A program made the translations under genes and the position numbers. From NCBI GenBank assembly GCA_030549175.1, contig JAUKUA010000002.1, positions 3,038,001 through 3,102,000 of the forward strand: a DNA stretch of 64,000 bases. The letters are read 5' to 3'. Each line of letters begins with the position of its first letter. The stretch's first letter is position 1. Below, piece by piece: positions 11,481 through 22,026 of the stretch. This DNA comes from Lasiosphaeris hirsuta. Lineage: Eukaryota > Ascomycota > Sordariomycetes > Sordariales > Lasiosphaeriaceae. The notes under the pieces were generated by a model, which ran no database searches, had not been told where the DNA came from, and saw only the letters and a program-made list of their open reading frames with translations.

Positions 11481-13121
11481 GCCAGACAATCCAAGCGACA
11501 ACCTCTAAACAAATTTGCCTGCCAAACGTGCCAGAAAAAGAAGACAAGGGTATTATTATTTTGTCGGGTTCATTTCGAGTCAGAAGAGCGCTAGACACTG
11601 TGAAAGTGCGATGGAATCCGTCCCCTTTGTACCGCCTGCGTCAAGCGCAAAGACGAGTGGTGCGAGTATGTCGTGCGCGAAGGTGCCGTGTCTCGCTACG
11701 CCGACCTCAAGCGAACATATGAGCAGTTGGAGCGCCAAAACATCGACCTCAAAGACCTATTTTCGTATTTACGCTTCCCCCCCGGAATGAGACATATGGG
11801 GTTTACCGCCGCCTGCACGCCTCCGACGAACCGTTCCAGATCCTCTAGTTCCTCAGGGAGGCCGAGACAATGCTTGTGGTCCCCTCGTCAAACAGCTCCG
11901 GCATGGTTCAGAAGCGCGTGAGCGAGATTGATTCCGAGGCCCTGGCCGTCTCCGCTGTAAAGGTGCCGGCTCGCCCATGGACCGAGGTAGCTGGTGACGG
12001 AATCGTGTCCAGTTTGGTTTCGTCTTTCTTCAAATACGACGATGCATTTGTTTACGCCTTCTTCGATCGTGATTTGTTGGTTAGGGGCATGAGGAGTGGC
12101 GCGCGTGAGTACTGCTCGTCGTGTCTCGTGGATGCCCTCTGCGCGGTTCGGTCGGTTCGTTGTCGTTGTCGTTGTTGGCTCCCCGGATACCGTACCCACT
12201 GACACTCGGGCAGTTTACCTCGGACAGGCTCAAGCTTATCAGCAAAGCCACCAACACCGATCTCGGCGCTCGCTTTCTTTCCGAGGCAAAGAAACACCTC
12301 GACGTCGAGATTGGCAAGGCGTCTCTCGCAACAGCGCAGGGGATCTTCCTACTTTTTCTTGTCTCTTGTTGCGATGGGACAAACTGGGCCCGGCAACATG
12401 TATCGGTTCGCTGCGTGCGAAATGCTCCATCGCCTGCAATTGAATCGACAGTACACCACGCTCAGCAGGCAAATCCCTGAGGAGGCCGCAAGGCAGCGGA
12501 CCATCTCCAAAACATGTTGGGGATATTCGCCTTTGAATGGTGATTTGTTGCACCCTTCAGGATCATATACCACGGCCAGGGCGCTCATGCTCCACCTCTG
12601 CACTACCGACGTAGAGGCTATAGAGCTATACACACGCCGGTGGGGCCTGAACGAGTACTCTGTCATGATTGTCACTGGACTTTGGAGCGCCGCGTGCGCG
12701 TTTAATTTCCATGCTCGGCGATAGACAGAAACACTTGGGCGTTACTGAAGTCCACGCAGACCGTCAGACGGTCGCAGACCTCTTTACGAGGGCACCGGCG
12801 CTGATGAGGATAGTAGAGAGGGACTTGCCCGTCGTCCGACCGCTCATGCAGGGGCACCTAGATGTGGCGTGGTCGACAGGACGGGCGATCCCGCCGGCGG
12901 CCAAGAGATATTTTGAGGGCATCGACTCGAATAAAAACGAGCTGAAGGATGTGCCGGTCAGCTATGTGATCCACGTACAGGAGGAAGTTAGGGAGCTGCT
13001 GTTGCGGGAGGAGGAGGCGGAGGCAGGAGTGGACGGTCGGCCGGGTTCAGGAGCGCGTTTGGCGGGGAACCTGGCGGCCGTGTTGGAGAAATGGAGTGTG
13101 CTGTCGGTCGATTTGTGGTGA
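11481..13121 (+). pseudogene. Decayed Zn(II)2Cys6 transcription factor
   Basis: A full binuclear zinc cluster can be read. CQTCQKKKTR (11520-11549) joins across a 57-bp intron (11550-11606) to CDGIRPLCTACVKRKDEWC, giving C-x2-C-x6-C-x6-C-x2-C-x7-C, followed by a linker and a coiled coil (YEQLERQNIDLKDLFSYLRF). The frame then breaks at a seven-C run (11777-11783), and the shifted frame contains an in-frame TAG (11846-11848) inside otherwise good coding sequence. Further coding blocks follow in changing frames: about 11870-12110, 12200-12350, 12360-12550, and a last block to 13121 that resembles the C-terminal region of long fungal regulators (LFTRAPALMRIVERDLPVV). No in-frame ATG is found before the zinc cluster. 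Conclusion: a former regulator of about 500 aa, inactivated by several frameshifts and nonsense changes. No target can be inferred. Confidence 0.78.
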
Positions 13122-13800
13122 TCAATAGGAGGCTTTGTTTATATCGGTGTTCTGGGCATATCCGGTGGCTGGGCTTGCATCATTGGCATGGTGGGAGGAT
13201 GATTTTATATCACCACTAATATGATAACAGATGGCCTGTGAAGCAGATTTCGTTTCTCTGCAAGTTGATATCAGGACTGCTGGTATACAAATTGGTGCAT
13301 AGCTACCCAAGTTCAGCAAGCCCATGCTATCTCAACACGCAGCATTTGTGCACGCCATCGTCTGGTACTACTCAAGCTTTCTCGCACGCCCAATCAAATG
13401 GCTCGTCTTTCATACCGCACCAAACTTATCACGGCGGTACAGGAAACGGCACGGATACGACTGCATTCGGCAATTGGTGCCTAAGATTATGTCTGTTGGT
13501 TTCATGTCTTTGTGAGGACTACAGTTTGACATCGAGCGAGTCAATCTTGTCCTGCACGTATCCAGACCGCTCCGTTTCCATAGTGGTTTCGCAACCTGGA
13601 GGCGAACGACGCTACTCTTTCCTGGATGTACACTCCCATCTTCATCTGGTTAGCAACTGATAACCTCTTTGAATCATATCATGCCTTTTTTCCATCGCAA
13701 TGTCCCGCCTGAGGGCTCACCAAAGGTAAATTTCTCTCTGCCTCAATCATCCTGCCCCTTGAATCTGCAATCCGAAGTTAACATTGCCATCTAGTCAACG
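13122..13800. other. Intergenic, nothing recognised
   Basis: Frames on both strands are short and have no familiar motif. The sequence separates two pseudogenes. Confidence 0.45.
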
Positions 13801-15830
13801 CGACGGAGGAATGGGCTCGCTAGATTGTTCTCGCGGTCGAGGTCACCCTCGCCGCCGCCATCGAGGCCCCCTATGACACGCCCGACTTCCAAGACGCAAC
13901 CCTAGACCTCCCCCAGACGGCGTAACAGAAGGCCCCGGCGTCACTGAGCAGCGACGAAAGGCAGAAGATCGCAGAGCAGGAGACGATACGGCCCCTCTTC
14001 CAACAGCTAAATGCGGCAGACCAGGGCCACCAGGGACAATCGCTGCTCCGCAAGGGGCTGTCCGCGGTCAAGCCCTACCTCGAACAGCTGCACGCCACGA
14101 TCGACTTCATCGGCCCTTCTGCCAGCTTCGAGCCTGCCGCGGGGACGGCGCTTGGGCTTGTCAAGGGCTATGAATCGGTAGGTCACCTCTCCAATATAGC
14201 GTCGGTTTGTTAGCGCGTGATACTCCCACCAAGAAGGTGCTGAAGCCCCGATAAAGCCTCTATAACATGAGACCACGAGGGGTTCTACCACAGCGACCTG
14301 AAGCAGCGGGTCAACACAGCCTGCAGTTGAGTAACATCCAGCGATGCCTTCTCGCACTGGCTCTTCAACTCACACGGCTCGCCTGTCCTGACTCTGCTAG
14401 GCGACATAGGCTGGGGGAAGACCATAACGACAGCCTTCGTGGCCGACACGCTAGGGCAGCAGAAGCGACCGCTGTGTATCTACTACTGCAAGGGCGACGG
14501 CGAGTCGGCCAAGCTCGACAACTTCTACCGCAGTATCCTGCTGCAGCTCCTTGCGCACGAGCAGCAGCTCAAGTTGCGCTTCTGGGACTGTTATAAGAAG
14601 ACCAGCCCGCTGGCCCCGGGTAACCTAACGCAGGCCGACGACAAGCTGCGCGAGCTCTTATACGACGTCATTTCGTCCTTCCGGAAGCCCGCCTTCATCA
14701 TCCCCGACGCGCTCGACGAGTGCGGGGTCTACCCCCGACAGCAACTCTTCGCCTATTCCGGGACCTCTTCCAGAACAAGGCCCGCCTCAAAGTCTTCGTG
14801 CCGTCCAGGTATAACAACGACATCGAGGCCGATCTGCCACTCGGTTTCACTAGGCTGGAGATGCAGTCATCGCGGGACCGAGACCCGCCTCCCCGCGCTG
14901 CCTTCCACGCCCAAGTGGTGGAAGCGCTCGCGGCTAAGTCGGGCGGCTCGGTCATCTGTCTGCGCATCGCCGTAGAGTACATAGCCGAACCCTGCATCAA
15001 GAACCAGCGGGGCCTGGATATGGCCCTGGACCGGCTGCCCTCGTCCAAGGGCCTGGCCGAGCTGTACGGGAAACTCTTTGCTAAGGTCTGCGAGGCGGTT
15101 CCGGAAAATGAGACGCTGCTGCAGCGCGCACTCGAAATAATCGCCCTTGCCCGCCAGCCTCTCACCCCGGAAGAGCTCGCCTACGCCGTTTTCGTCGCCA
15201 ACCCCGACGGCGGCGACAACCCCGCGATGCTCGCCGAGTTAGACGAGCTCGCCCACAGCGTGGACCTGTTCGAGGAATTCGAAGAGTGGGTCCTGCTACC
15301 AGATTTTGATTCTAAAGGCACCGGTGAGGCCGAGTTCCAACTGCTCTCCATGGGGGGCATGTTCGACGACGACAAGGAAGCCCCAGCCACGCCCTCGCAG
15401 CCCTCCCCCGACACCTTCGACCCGTCCTCGCTCGTCGTCACGGCACTATTCGGCGAGGCGGACACGGAGCTGCGGCGGGCGGTGGTGAAGCGCGGCGCAC
15501 CACCAGTCCATCGGCGAGGCGGCGTACGGGCGCCATGTTGATGCGGTGCGCTACCTGTGTGGAAGGTCGGAGCTCGCGGGACATCCGCGTTACGTTAATG
15601 ATGCGGGGCCGGTGCTAATGTGACGTGGGACAATGATCCTCTGGAGAACTCGCCGCTTTATTCTGCGATCGGGAAGGGCTGCTCGTGGTTGTTTAGGGTG
15701 CTCGTGGTCGAGGGTGGGGCTGATGTCTGGCAGGTCGTGGGCGTCGACGAGGCGACGGGGAGGCCTGAGTTTCGGGTCAATGGCATGTTCATCTTGGAAA
15801 CGAAGCGGTGCGGGAGCAGATGTTGAAGAT
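13801..15830 (+). pseudogene. Decayed NACHT / ankyrin NLR-type gene
   Basis: Coding-like sequence from about 13840 gives a helical N-terminal region (ERQKIAEQETIRPLFQQLN, then ATIDFIGPSASFEPA) interrupted by TAA at 13923-13925. After a probable intron beginning near 14179 comes a NACHT NTPase block with a TGA at 14328-14330, then the P-loop (LLGDIGWGKTIT) and a Walker B region (FIIPDALDEC). A one-base loss near 14749 shifts the frame; the next frame continues with LRLFRDLFQNKARLKVFV and a winged-helix-like region (LYGKLFAKVCEAV to LARQPLTPEELAYAVFV). More frame breaks near 15510 precede short ankyrin-like pieces (AAYGRHVDAVRYL; ENSPLYSAIGKG). Known: NACHT-ankyrin proteins are fungal NLR homologues used in self/non-self recognition and cell death. 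This copy has at least two stops and two frameshifts, so it is almost certainly inactive. Confidence 0.8.
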
Positions 15831-15996
15831 GCTGTGTTCCCTGCTCCCGCTTGCTGTATTGGTCGAGTTTCTTGTCTAGCACTCATCTGATTTCGTAGCG
15901 CTCGTCTCAGCGCTCGGAAAGAACGGTCATCGAACACATTCAGACTTACTGTTCTGATTTGAAGGAGGGAAGGAGGGGGCAAAATGTAAAATGGCA

Positions 15997-16081
15997 CTCT
16001 CCCGCCGGGAATTGAACCCGGGTCCCGAGCGAAATCCAGATGGATGACAAGCTCATATACTGACCACTATACTACGGAAGA
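15997..16081 (-). tRNA. trnD(GUC): tRNA-Asp (anticodon GTC) with a 13-nt intron
   Basis: On the minus strand the 85-nt sequence folds as a tRNA. The acceptor stem TCTTCCG pairs with CGGGAGA (one G-U pair) with discriminator G. The D arm contains AGTGGTC. The anticodon stem TGAGC/GCTCG holds the loop TTGTCA(C) with anticodon GTC, and the T arm is CCGGG-TTCAATT-CCCGG. Thirteen extra nucleotides after the base following the anticodon are a canonical tRNA intron; the spliced length is 72. A-box (TAGTATAGTGG) and B-box (GGTTCAATTCC) promoter elements are both present. Discriminator G is as expected for Asp. Confidence 0.95.
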
Positions 16082-17760
16082 CTTGCAGGTGTGTTCACCT
16101 GTTGTAGCTGGTTGCTTGGAAAGTGCTCCGCAAAGATAGACTAAGAACCACCTATCCACGTGGTAAGCGAGGCAACGGTCCATGGTGGATCGTTGCTTCC
16201 AGATCGATGGATACCGAAGTAGATGACCAACCAGCCCGAGGTAGACCCTCAGACCGTTTGTCAAAGAGCGCTCTTGTCAAAATCCACACCAGTACTGAAG
16301 CTCGAAGACTCCGGTACTGCTTAGTGTGGGCGAACGGCACTCAATTCAATTGCCAGGAACTTCCCTGCAACGCAACGGCCAACAACGACCTCAACAAGAA
16401 AAACGGGATCTTGCGCTAGCAGTACCATACAAGACTTCAGCCAACCACTGGATAGGCAAATACATGTAATTAAGCAATCGGAGGAGCCCCAGAGAGCCAC
16501 CTTAAAGTGGGAGCACCCATGGGCTTGACTTCTTCTCCTAGATAGTAACATTGCGTAAGCTTCCATCAAGTCAATTGATGTCTCATCACTTTAAGTGCAT
16601 TTCGCCACACTTAGCATGTCAGAACTTAAACATCTCTAAATAATTGCGCAAAATATCTCCCTAGCTTTTGCTCGATGTCATGAAAGTCGGGCCTGGAGTC
16701 GATGGGACTCCACTGCATCGTCAATGTCAAGTGAATTCATACCCACGATATTTTCGAGGGGATGTCTTAGGAGATCCTTTGGACGTAGTCAAATACGATA
16801 GTATCCGCTAGACTCAACTATTCCTATATTTATGTAGGCAAAGCAAACAACGAGCCGCATTGCATGCCGGCAGCCACCCAACCCGCATTTCCTAGTCGGG
16901 CTGGTGTTGCGATATCTTTTCAGTTCTAAGCTGTTGGCGAATGGAATGGAGTTATCGGGGATCGGCAGGGCGAAACTACCCCTGTCTTTCACGGCTGAAC
17001 GGGGTGGGGCTCCGACGGACACCCTCCTGCGCGCTCTAGTCCAATGGGGACACACATCGCGGACAGGGCAATGCCAAGCTCGAGCAGAAAGACCCAAAGA
17101 AAAAAGATGGCACCGCTGGTGCCATACCCTAGGTACCGCCTATTGATCATCTAGAATCGGGCCTCAACTAAATTAAGATTTCGAGCCTGGGAGTAACGCC
17201 AGTACCCCGATGAAGCTTGACGCAACTTAAACCTGAATATGGGCTTTTGGGGGTGAATTAAATTGTAGATTACCGTTGTTCTGGATACTGGGACCCTTCA
17301 AGTTCTCGTAGAATACCGGCACTGTAAGTCTTGGATTCAAACCAAGAGCCTGAGTCTCGCCAAACACCTCTCCCGATGAGCAACCAAAGTTGCCACCCCA
17401 TCCCGAGTCTCAATCCGGGCCTCGTTGCAAACGACCATGACACGCCGCCGCGATCGCCCAAAGACAAGAAATACTACTCGAACACCAAGACGCATGATAA
17501 TGCAAGCTCTACAGCTTTGTCGGACAACAACACCCCATTGCGGCTCTGTGGGGTTGGCTCAGCTGTGTGCCAGACCCCCCTGGTTGGTGGCGCTGATAAA
17601 ACTGGAAGGGCGCCCCCCTTTGGCGCCCTGATCTTTCTTTGATCACCCAGCTCCAGCTCCCTCTTCGCCGCAACCTCCCCACCAAACAAAACTCCCAAAC
17701 CGTCCCACGACCCAACCCACCCAAGCACCACCCCCACCCTCACCCCCACCACCACCCAAG
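16082..17760. other. Intergenic, nothing recognised
   Basis: No gene or RNA found. The last 120 bases before 17761 are CA/CCC-rich, typical of a fungal 5' leader. Confidence 0.45.
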
Positions 17761-19543
17761 ATGCGAAAACGCTTCCTCGACTCCCTCAAAGGCTCCATCC
17801 AAGACACCGTCAACAACGCGACCTCCTGGCCCGGCTACGGTTCGCCCGGCGGTGGCGGGCCCGGGGGCTTCGGCGCCCCGCCGCCGCCCTTCGGAGCCCC
17901 CACCAACGCGATGCCATCCCCCGGCCACCAATGCCCACGGCAAGTCCCACAGGCAGGCCACGCCGACTGGATCGGACTGCCTGACCCCCGCTGGGCGGGC
18001 TTCAACGTGTGCCCGGCGTGCTACGCGGCGCTGATCCGGCCGACGGCGCACGCGGGCGCGTTCGTGACCAAGGCCGGGGGCCTGCTAGCGGTGCCGCCGC
18101 AGGCCGCGGTGCGCTGCGACATGGGGCGGTTCTGGGTGCGCGTCGCCGGCATGGTGCTGCTGACCATGAACCAGACGGGGCAGCTCGGCGCGGCGCACCT
18201 GGCCCATGTCGCAGGCGTGCGCGTGCCCGACGGGGAGTGTCCCAACGTGGGTGTGGGGGATGGGATGCAGGTGTTGCCGGTTGTTAGGAGGGGCGTGTGG
18301 TTCACGCTGCAGGACCCGGCGACTGGCGCGCGTACGTATTCTTTTTTCGTGGTTGCTTGCCATCCGTAGCTTGTCCCCTGATGTTACCCAGAGTGCTGGA
18401 AGGGGAATCTCCGAGGTGTCTACCTTTTGTAAAAGGAAAGCAACTGACACAAGTCCGACACAGAGCCCCTAGCCGGTTGGCTCATCTGCGGCTCCTGCGC
18501 GGCAAACATCCAAGCCTGCTGCCCGGCCGTAGCAGCGGGGTTTGCCCCGGTACAGCCACCTGGATGGCGGGATGTCGCCTGTGGGCTGGTACCGTCGGAG
18601 CGCTACGACGACACCCGCACGGCCGCCATTCTACAACAGATCGGGGGGTGTGCAGCTACGGCGGCTATGACAAGGCGGGTCGACATGGGGCGGCTGGTCA
18701 ACTGGCTGGTCGCAAACCCACCCCCCGTGCGCGGCGGGGGTGCGGTTCTGGGTATTCCGGGGGGGTTCCCGGAGCTGCTCCGGGCGTCACGCCGGCTGTT
18801 GGATGCCCTAGAAACCTGCTCTCAACAACTACCAAGTGCCACACAATGCAGGGACTCTTCGACCTCACCGTCTGCGAGAATTGCTACGCATCCGTGATCA
18901 AGCCGGATGCTGATAGGGGCGTGGAGATGGCCAGGCGGTTTGAGGGGAACCCATCAGCCATGCCGTCGGGGTTTACATGCCAGTTGTACTCTGACAGGAT
19001 GCGTCGAGTCTGGAGTGATGCCGCATCGACGGGAGATTTCGAGTATCTACGGCAAAAGGCAAGCATGCCTTGTGGCAACTTGGACAGTGTCTATGCCGAG
19101 GCCATTACTGACAAACAAGCAAACAGGTCCTCGAGCGGCGGACGAAGGAACGCGGATTGCAAGCCCAGACCGCGCAGCTCCGGCTGCAAGCCAGCCAGCT
19201 CCGAGAACAAGCCGGTGTGAAAGAGCACTTGGCCATTAACGCCATGAGACTTGCAACCAATACAGCGAGCAATAATATCATGCTCTCGGGAGTCGGCGTG
19301 ACCTATCAGGTGGATGCAAACCACTATGTCAGGCCGAATGGGGTGGTAAGTTCCCATCCCAAACCAAAGTGGGTTATGTGCCAATAGCCCAACGTTGCTG
19401 ACGGAATACATGCGGAGTTGTAGCCCGACTTCAGTCAGACGACGCAGTTAAACAATGAGGCGGCAATGCTTAAAGTTCAGGCGGCGCAGGCCGAGGCGCA
19501 GGTGGCGACAGCGGAGGAGGAATGGAAGAGGTATTGGGAATGA
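17761..19543 (+). CDS. Cys-rich hypothetical protein with internal duplication; frame interrupted
   Basis: Reconstructed exons: 17761-18331, 18464-19058, 19127-19345 and 19424-19543. Introns 1 and 3 are GT-AG; intron 2 (19059-19126) starts GCAAGC, a GC-AG intron. The N-terminal part has a Gly/Pro-rich segment (about 28-55), then a Cys module (NVCPACYAALIRPT); the second exon has ICGSCAANIQACC and a second copy of the module (TVCENCYASVIKPD). The C-terminus is a long Gln/Ala/Arg-rich coiled coil ending RYWE. Within exon 2 the open frame changes twice, at a CCCCCC run (about 18718-18724) and a GGGGGGG run (about 18760-18766). The sequence on both sides reads as the same protein, so these are either homopolymer sequencing errors or recent frameshifts that kill the gene. 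Family not recognised; no signal peptide or membrane segment seen. Treat the product as uncertain until the two runs are checked. Confidence 0.7.
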
Positions 19544-22026
19544 GAAGCAGCCTTGGGCATCTAGGGCTGGAAACCTTTTCCCTGCTAATAATACCTTGGC
19601 TTGAACTGTTATTGTTGTTATTGGCGGCCAACTGCCCAGTGACTGGCGTACGCTTGCAGTCGTTGACCCGAGCCTGTTTTGGATCTCACCCCAGACACAT
19701 GTCTTACGGTCAGCGAGAAAGAAAACGGGTAACGGCGCAACGGCGCGTTTGTTTGGCAATCTATCTCTGGCCGCTTGCCGTTCCGCGTGCGCGGGTCCGA
19801 CGCGGCATGTCAGTGGCACGATTGTGTGACGTCCCGTCGGCCGACCAGCGGGTTTCAGACTCGAGCCTCCCAAGCGAGGTCCGAGATGGATCGAAGATGG
19901 ACCCCGCACCCCCGTACGCCGCAGCTAGGTACGGCAACCGAGTATCACTCGAGACGGGTGACCTTAAAACTGCTCCAGGCTTTGTAACTGCTAGATCCTG
20001 GAGCCTTGCATCGCGCTTTGCAGGATCGTGATCGAGTGTCGGTAGGTTGTTAAAGTGGAGAAACAAGTGGAGAGCAGGGTGGCATTGACACCTGCGTAAA
20101 GTCGAGATCGAGATGGCATTGTGCCACCAAGTGAAACCAGCGAGCCAGGCAGACTTATTCTTTGCGCAAATAGGGAACCCGCCCGCCCACCTTGCGACAC
20201 GTCCTGGTATTGTCCGACATTGCATCGCCGCGTACCCTCAATACTCGCTGCAATGTCCGGCGTTCTGGGGATTCACTCATTGGTGGGGGTTTGCCCTCTT
20301 CCTCTTACAAATATGTTAGGGCGCGAGTGCGTGAGAATGTCGGAGCCGTCGGGTTGATGAAGCGAATCGGGGGGCACAGCACACCAAGAGGCTTGCTGAT
20401 TAACGCTGCATCGTTAGCGGTGTGCTCTGGCTTGGCTAGTGTGGTGAATTCACCACAAATGTGTGGAGCTGGGTAAAGGTGTGTGGTCAGCAGGTGAAGG
20501 CGCACAAAATGCGAAAAGTTGTCCTGACTCTGCGCTCGCTGCACTGCACTGTACCTTGGCGCGTGCAGGTCTTCAAGATTAGCTTTCCCCATCTTCTCCA
20601 CAGTGGAAGTCTAAGATTCGGTGTGGAGTATCGCTGGGCGTTCCATCACACAAACCTAGTGCTCAACAGTGCGGGTCGGTGTTTCATCCTCATCGTCTAG
20701 CTACGCCCACGTTGAGAGAGCGTGGGTGCGTTGATAGCGAGTTTAGCCGCGGCAGATTTTTTCCTTCGTTTTTTGGTGCGACTTGCTCGGTGGGAGGGGT
20801 GTGTGCGTCAACTCTCGGAGCAATTGCGCCCAATCAGGGCTGCCTTGGTGATGCACAGTCTAGGAGAATGTTCTCGGGCTGCTCAGACCGTACGCGGCGT
20901 TGTCTGAGTCGTCCCGAGTCGTTGTCGCCGGCGGGGTGTCTCGAGTCGATTGTGAGCGGTTTCCCGCCCGACTGTCTTGCGGTTGTCTTGCTGGATTGCT
21001 GGATTTGCTGTTCCTTCCAAGGTTTCAAGGGGGATGGATGGAAAGCGAGGGAGAACAAGTGGGGAGCCACCATGTCACCTGTCGCAGTGCTTAGCAAATT
21101 TCCTGCTTGCCGAGTTGACCCTCTCTATTCCCGCATCCAACAAGTCATTCCACGCTTACGGGGCATGCCAACATGCCTTTAGATGTTGACAAACGCAATA
21201 TGCAGATGTCACTCACTGCCCAACATCTAGGCCGCTATTGACTGATATTGCACCTGATTTGCACCTTCGAATACACCCCTATTTTTGTTTTATTAGCAGC
21301 CTTTTGATGGCCGAATGCTTGGCAGAGGTACCCTACTTGCCTACGTCGCGACTTGGTAAGACAATTTGAGGCCTCGTTGGTGCCTTTCCAGCACTTCAAA
21401 AGGTACACTTAGCGTTCTAAATGGCATTTTCGTTTATCTTACAAAGTAAATAACACTGAACGAAGTCTGACGCTTTTCTATTCAGAAGTATCCGAGTTCC
21501 TATTCAGCGCAAAAAGGCGTTAGCCACTGTTGGTTGAAAACATGCCGCTCGTTCGGCAAGTCGGGCCACCCCTTGCTTCGCTAGTTCTACCCCCACCAAG
21601 CCCACTTACCTGTCGTTCCCGTGTGCCCTGATCAGGGCAGTTGTCAGCCCCCGGGCCCCTTGCGGCAGCCAACCACCGGCGCATCCAATTGCTTCCATTC
21701 TTATCCTCGCTCCCTCCCGGCGACTTTCTGAACCAGCACTCTCCCTTCACCTCCCACCCTCTTCAATCCATCACATTAGATCCAACCCATTCAAAATAAC
21801 GGTACGCAAATATAAAATACAGCATCACATAACCTTAAATGGCGTCTAACGATACCCACTGAAGCATCGCACCGATACCAGCACCGACACCGACCCGATA
21901 ACGCGACCAGGCCCGACCAGGCCTCTTGCTGCGGGCCGAACGCCTTCGAGGGAACTCTGTTCGCTGTTTGCTGCTCGATGTGATCCCCTGACTCGATACC
22001 TCGACGCCCGCGTTGTCGTTTCCAAG
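19544..22026. other. Gene-free stretch, IRE1 upstream region
   Basis: About 2.5 kb with no recognised gene; frames are short and differ in all phases. The last 300 bases, CT- and CAC-rich, are likely the promoter and leader of the IRE1 gene. Confidence 0.45.
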
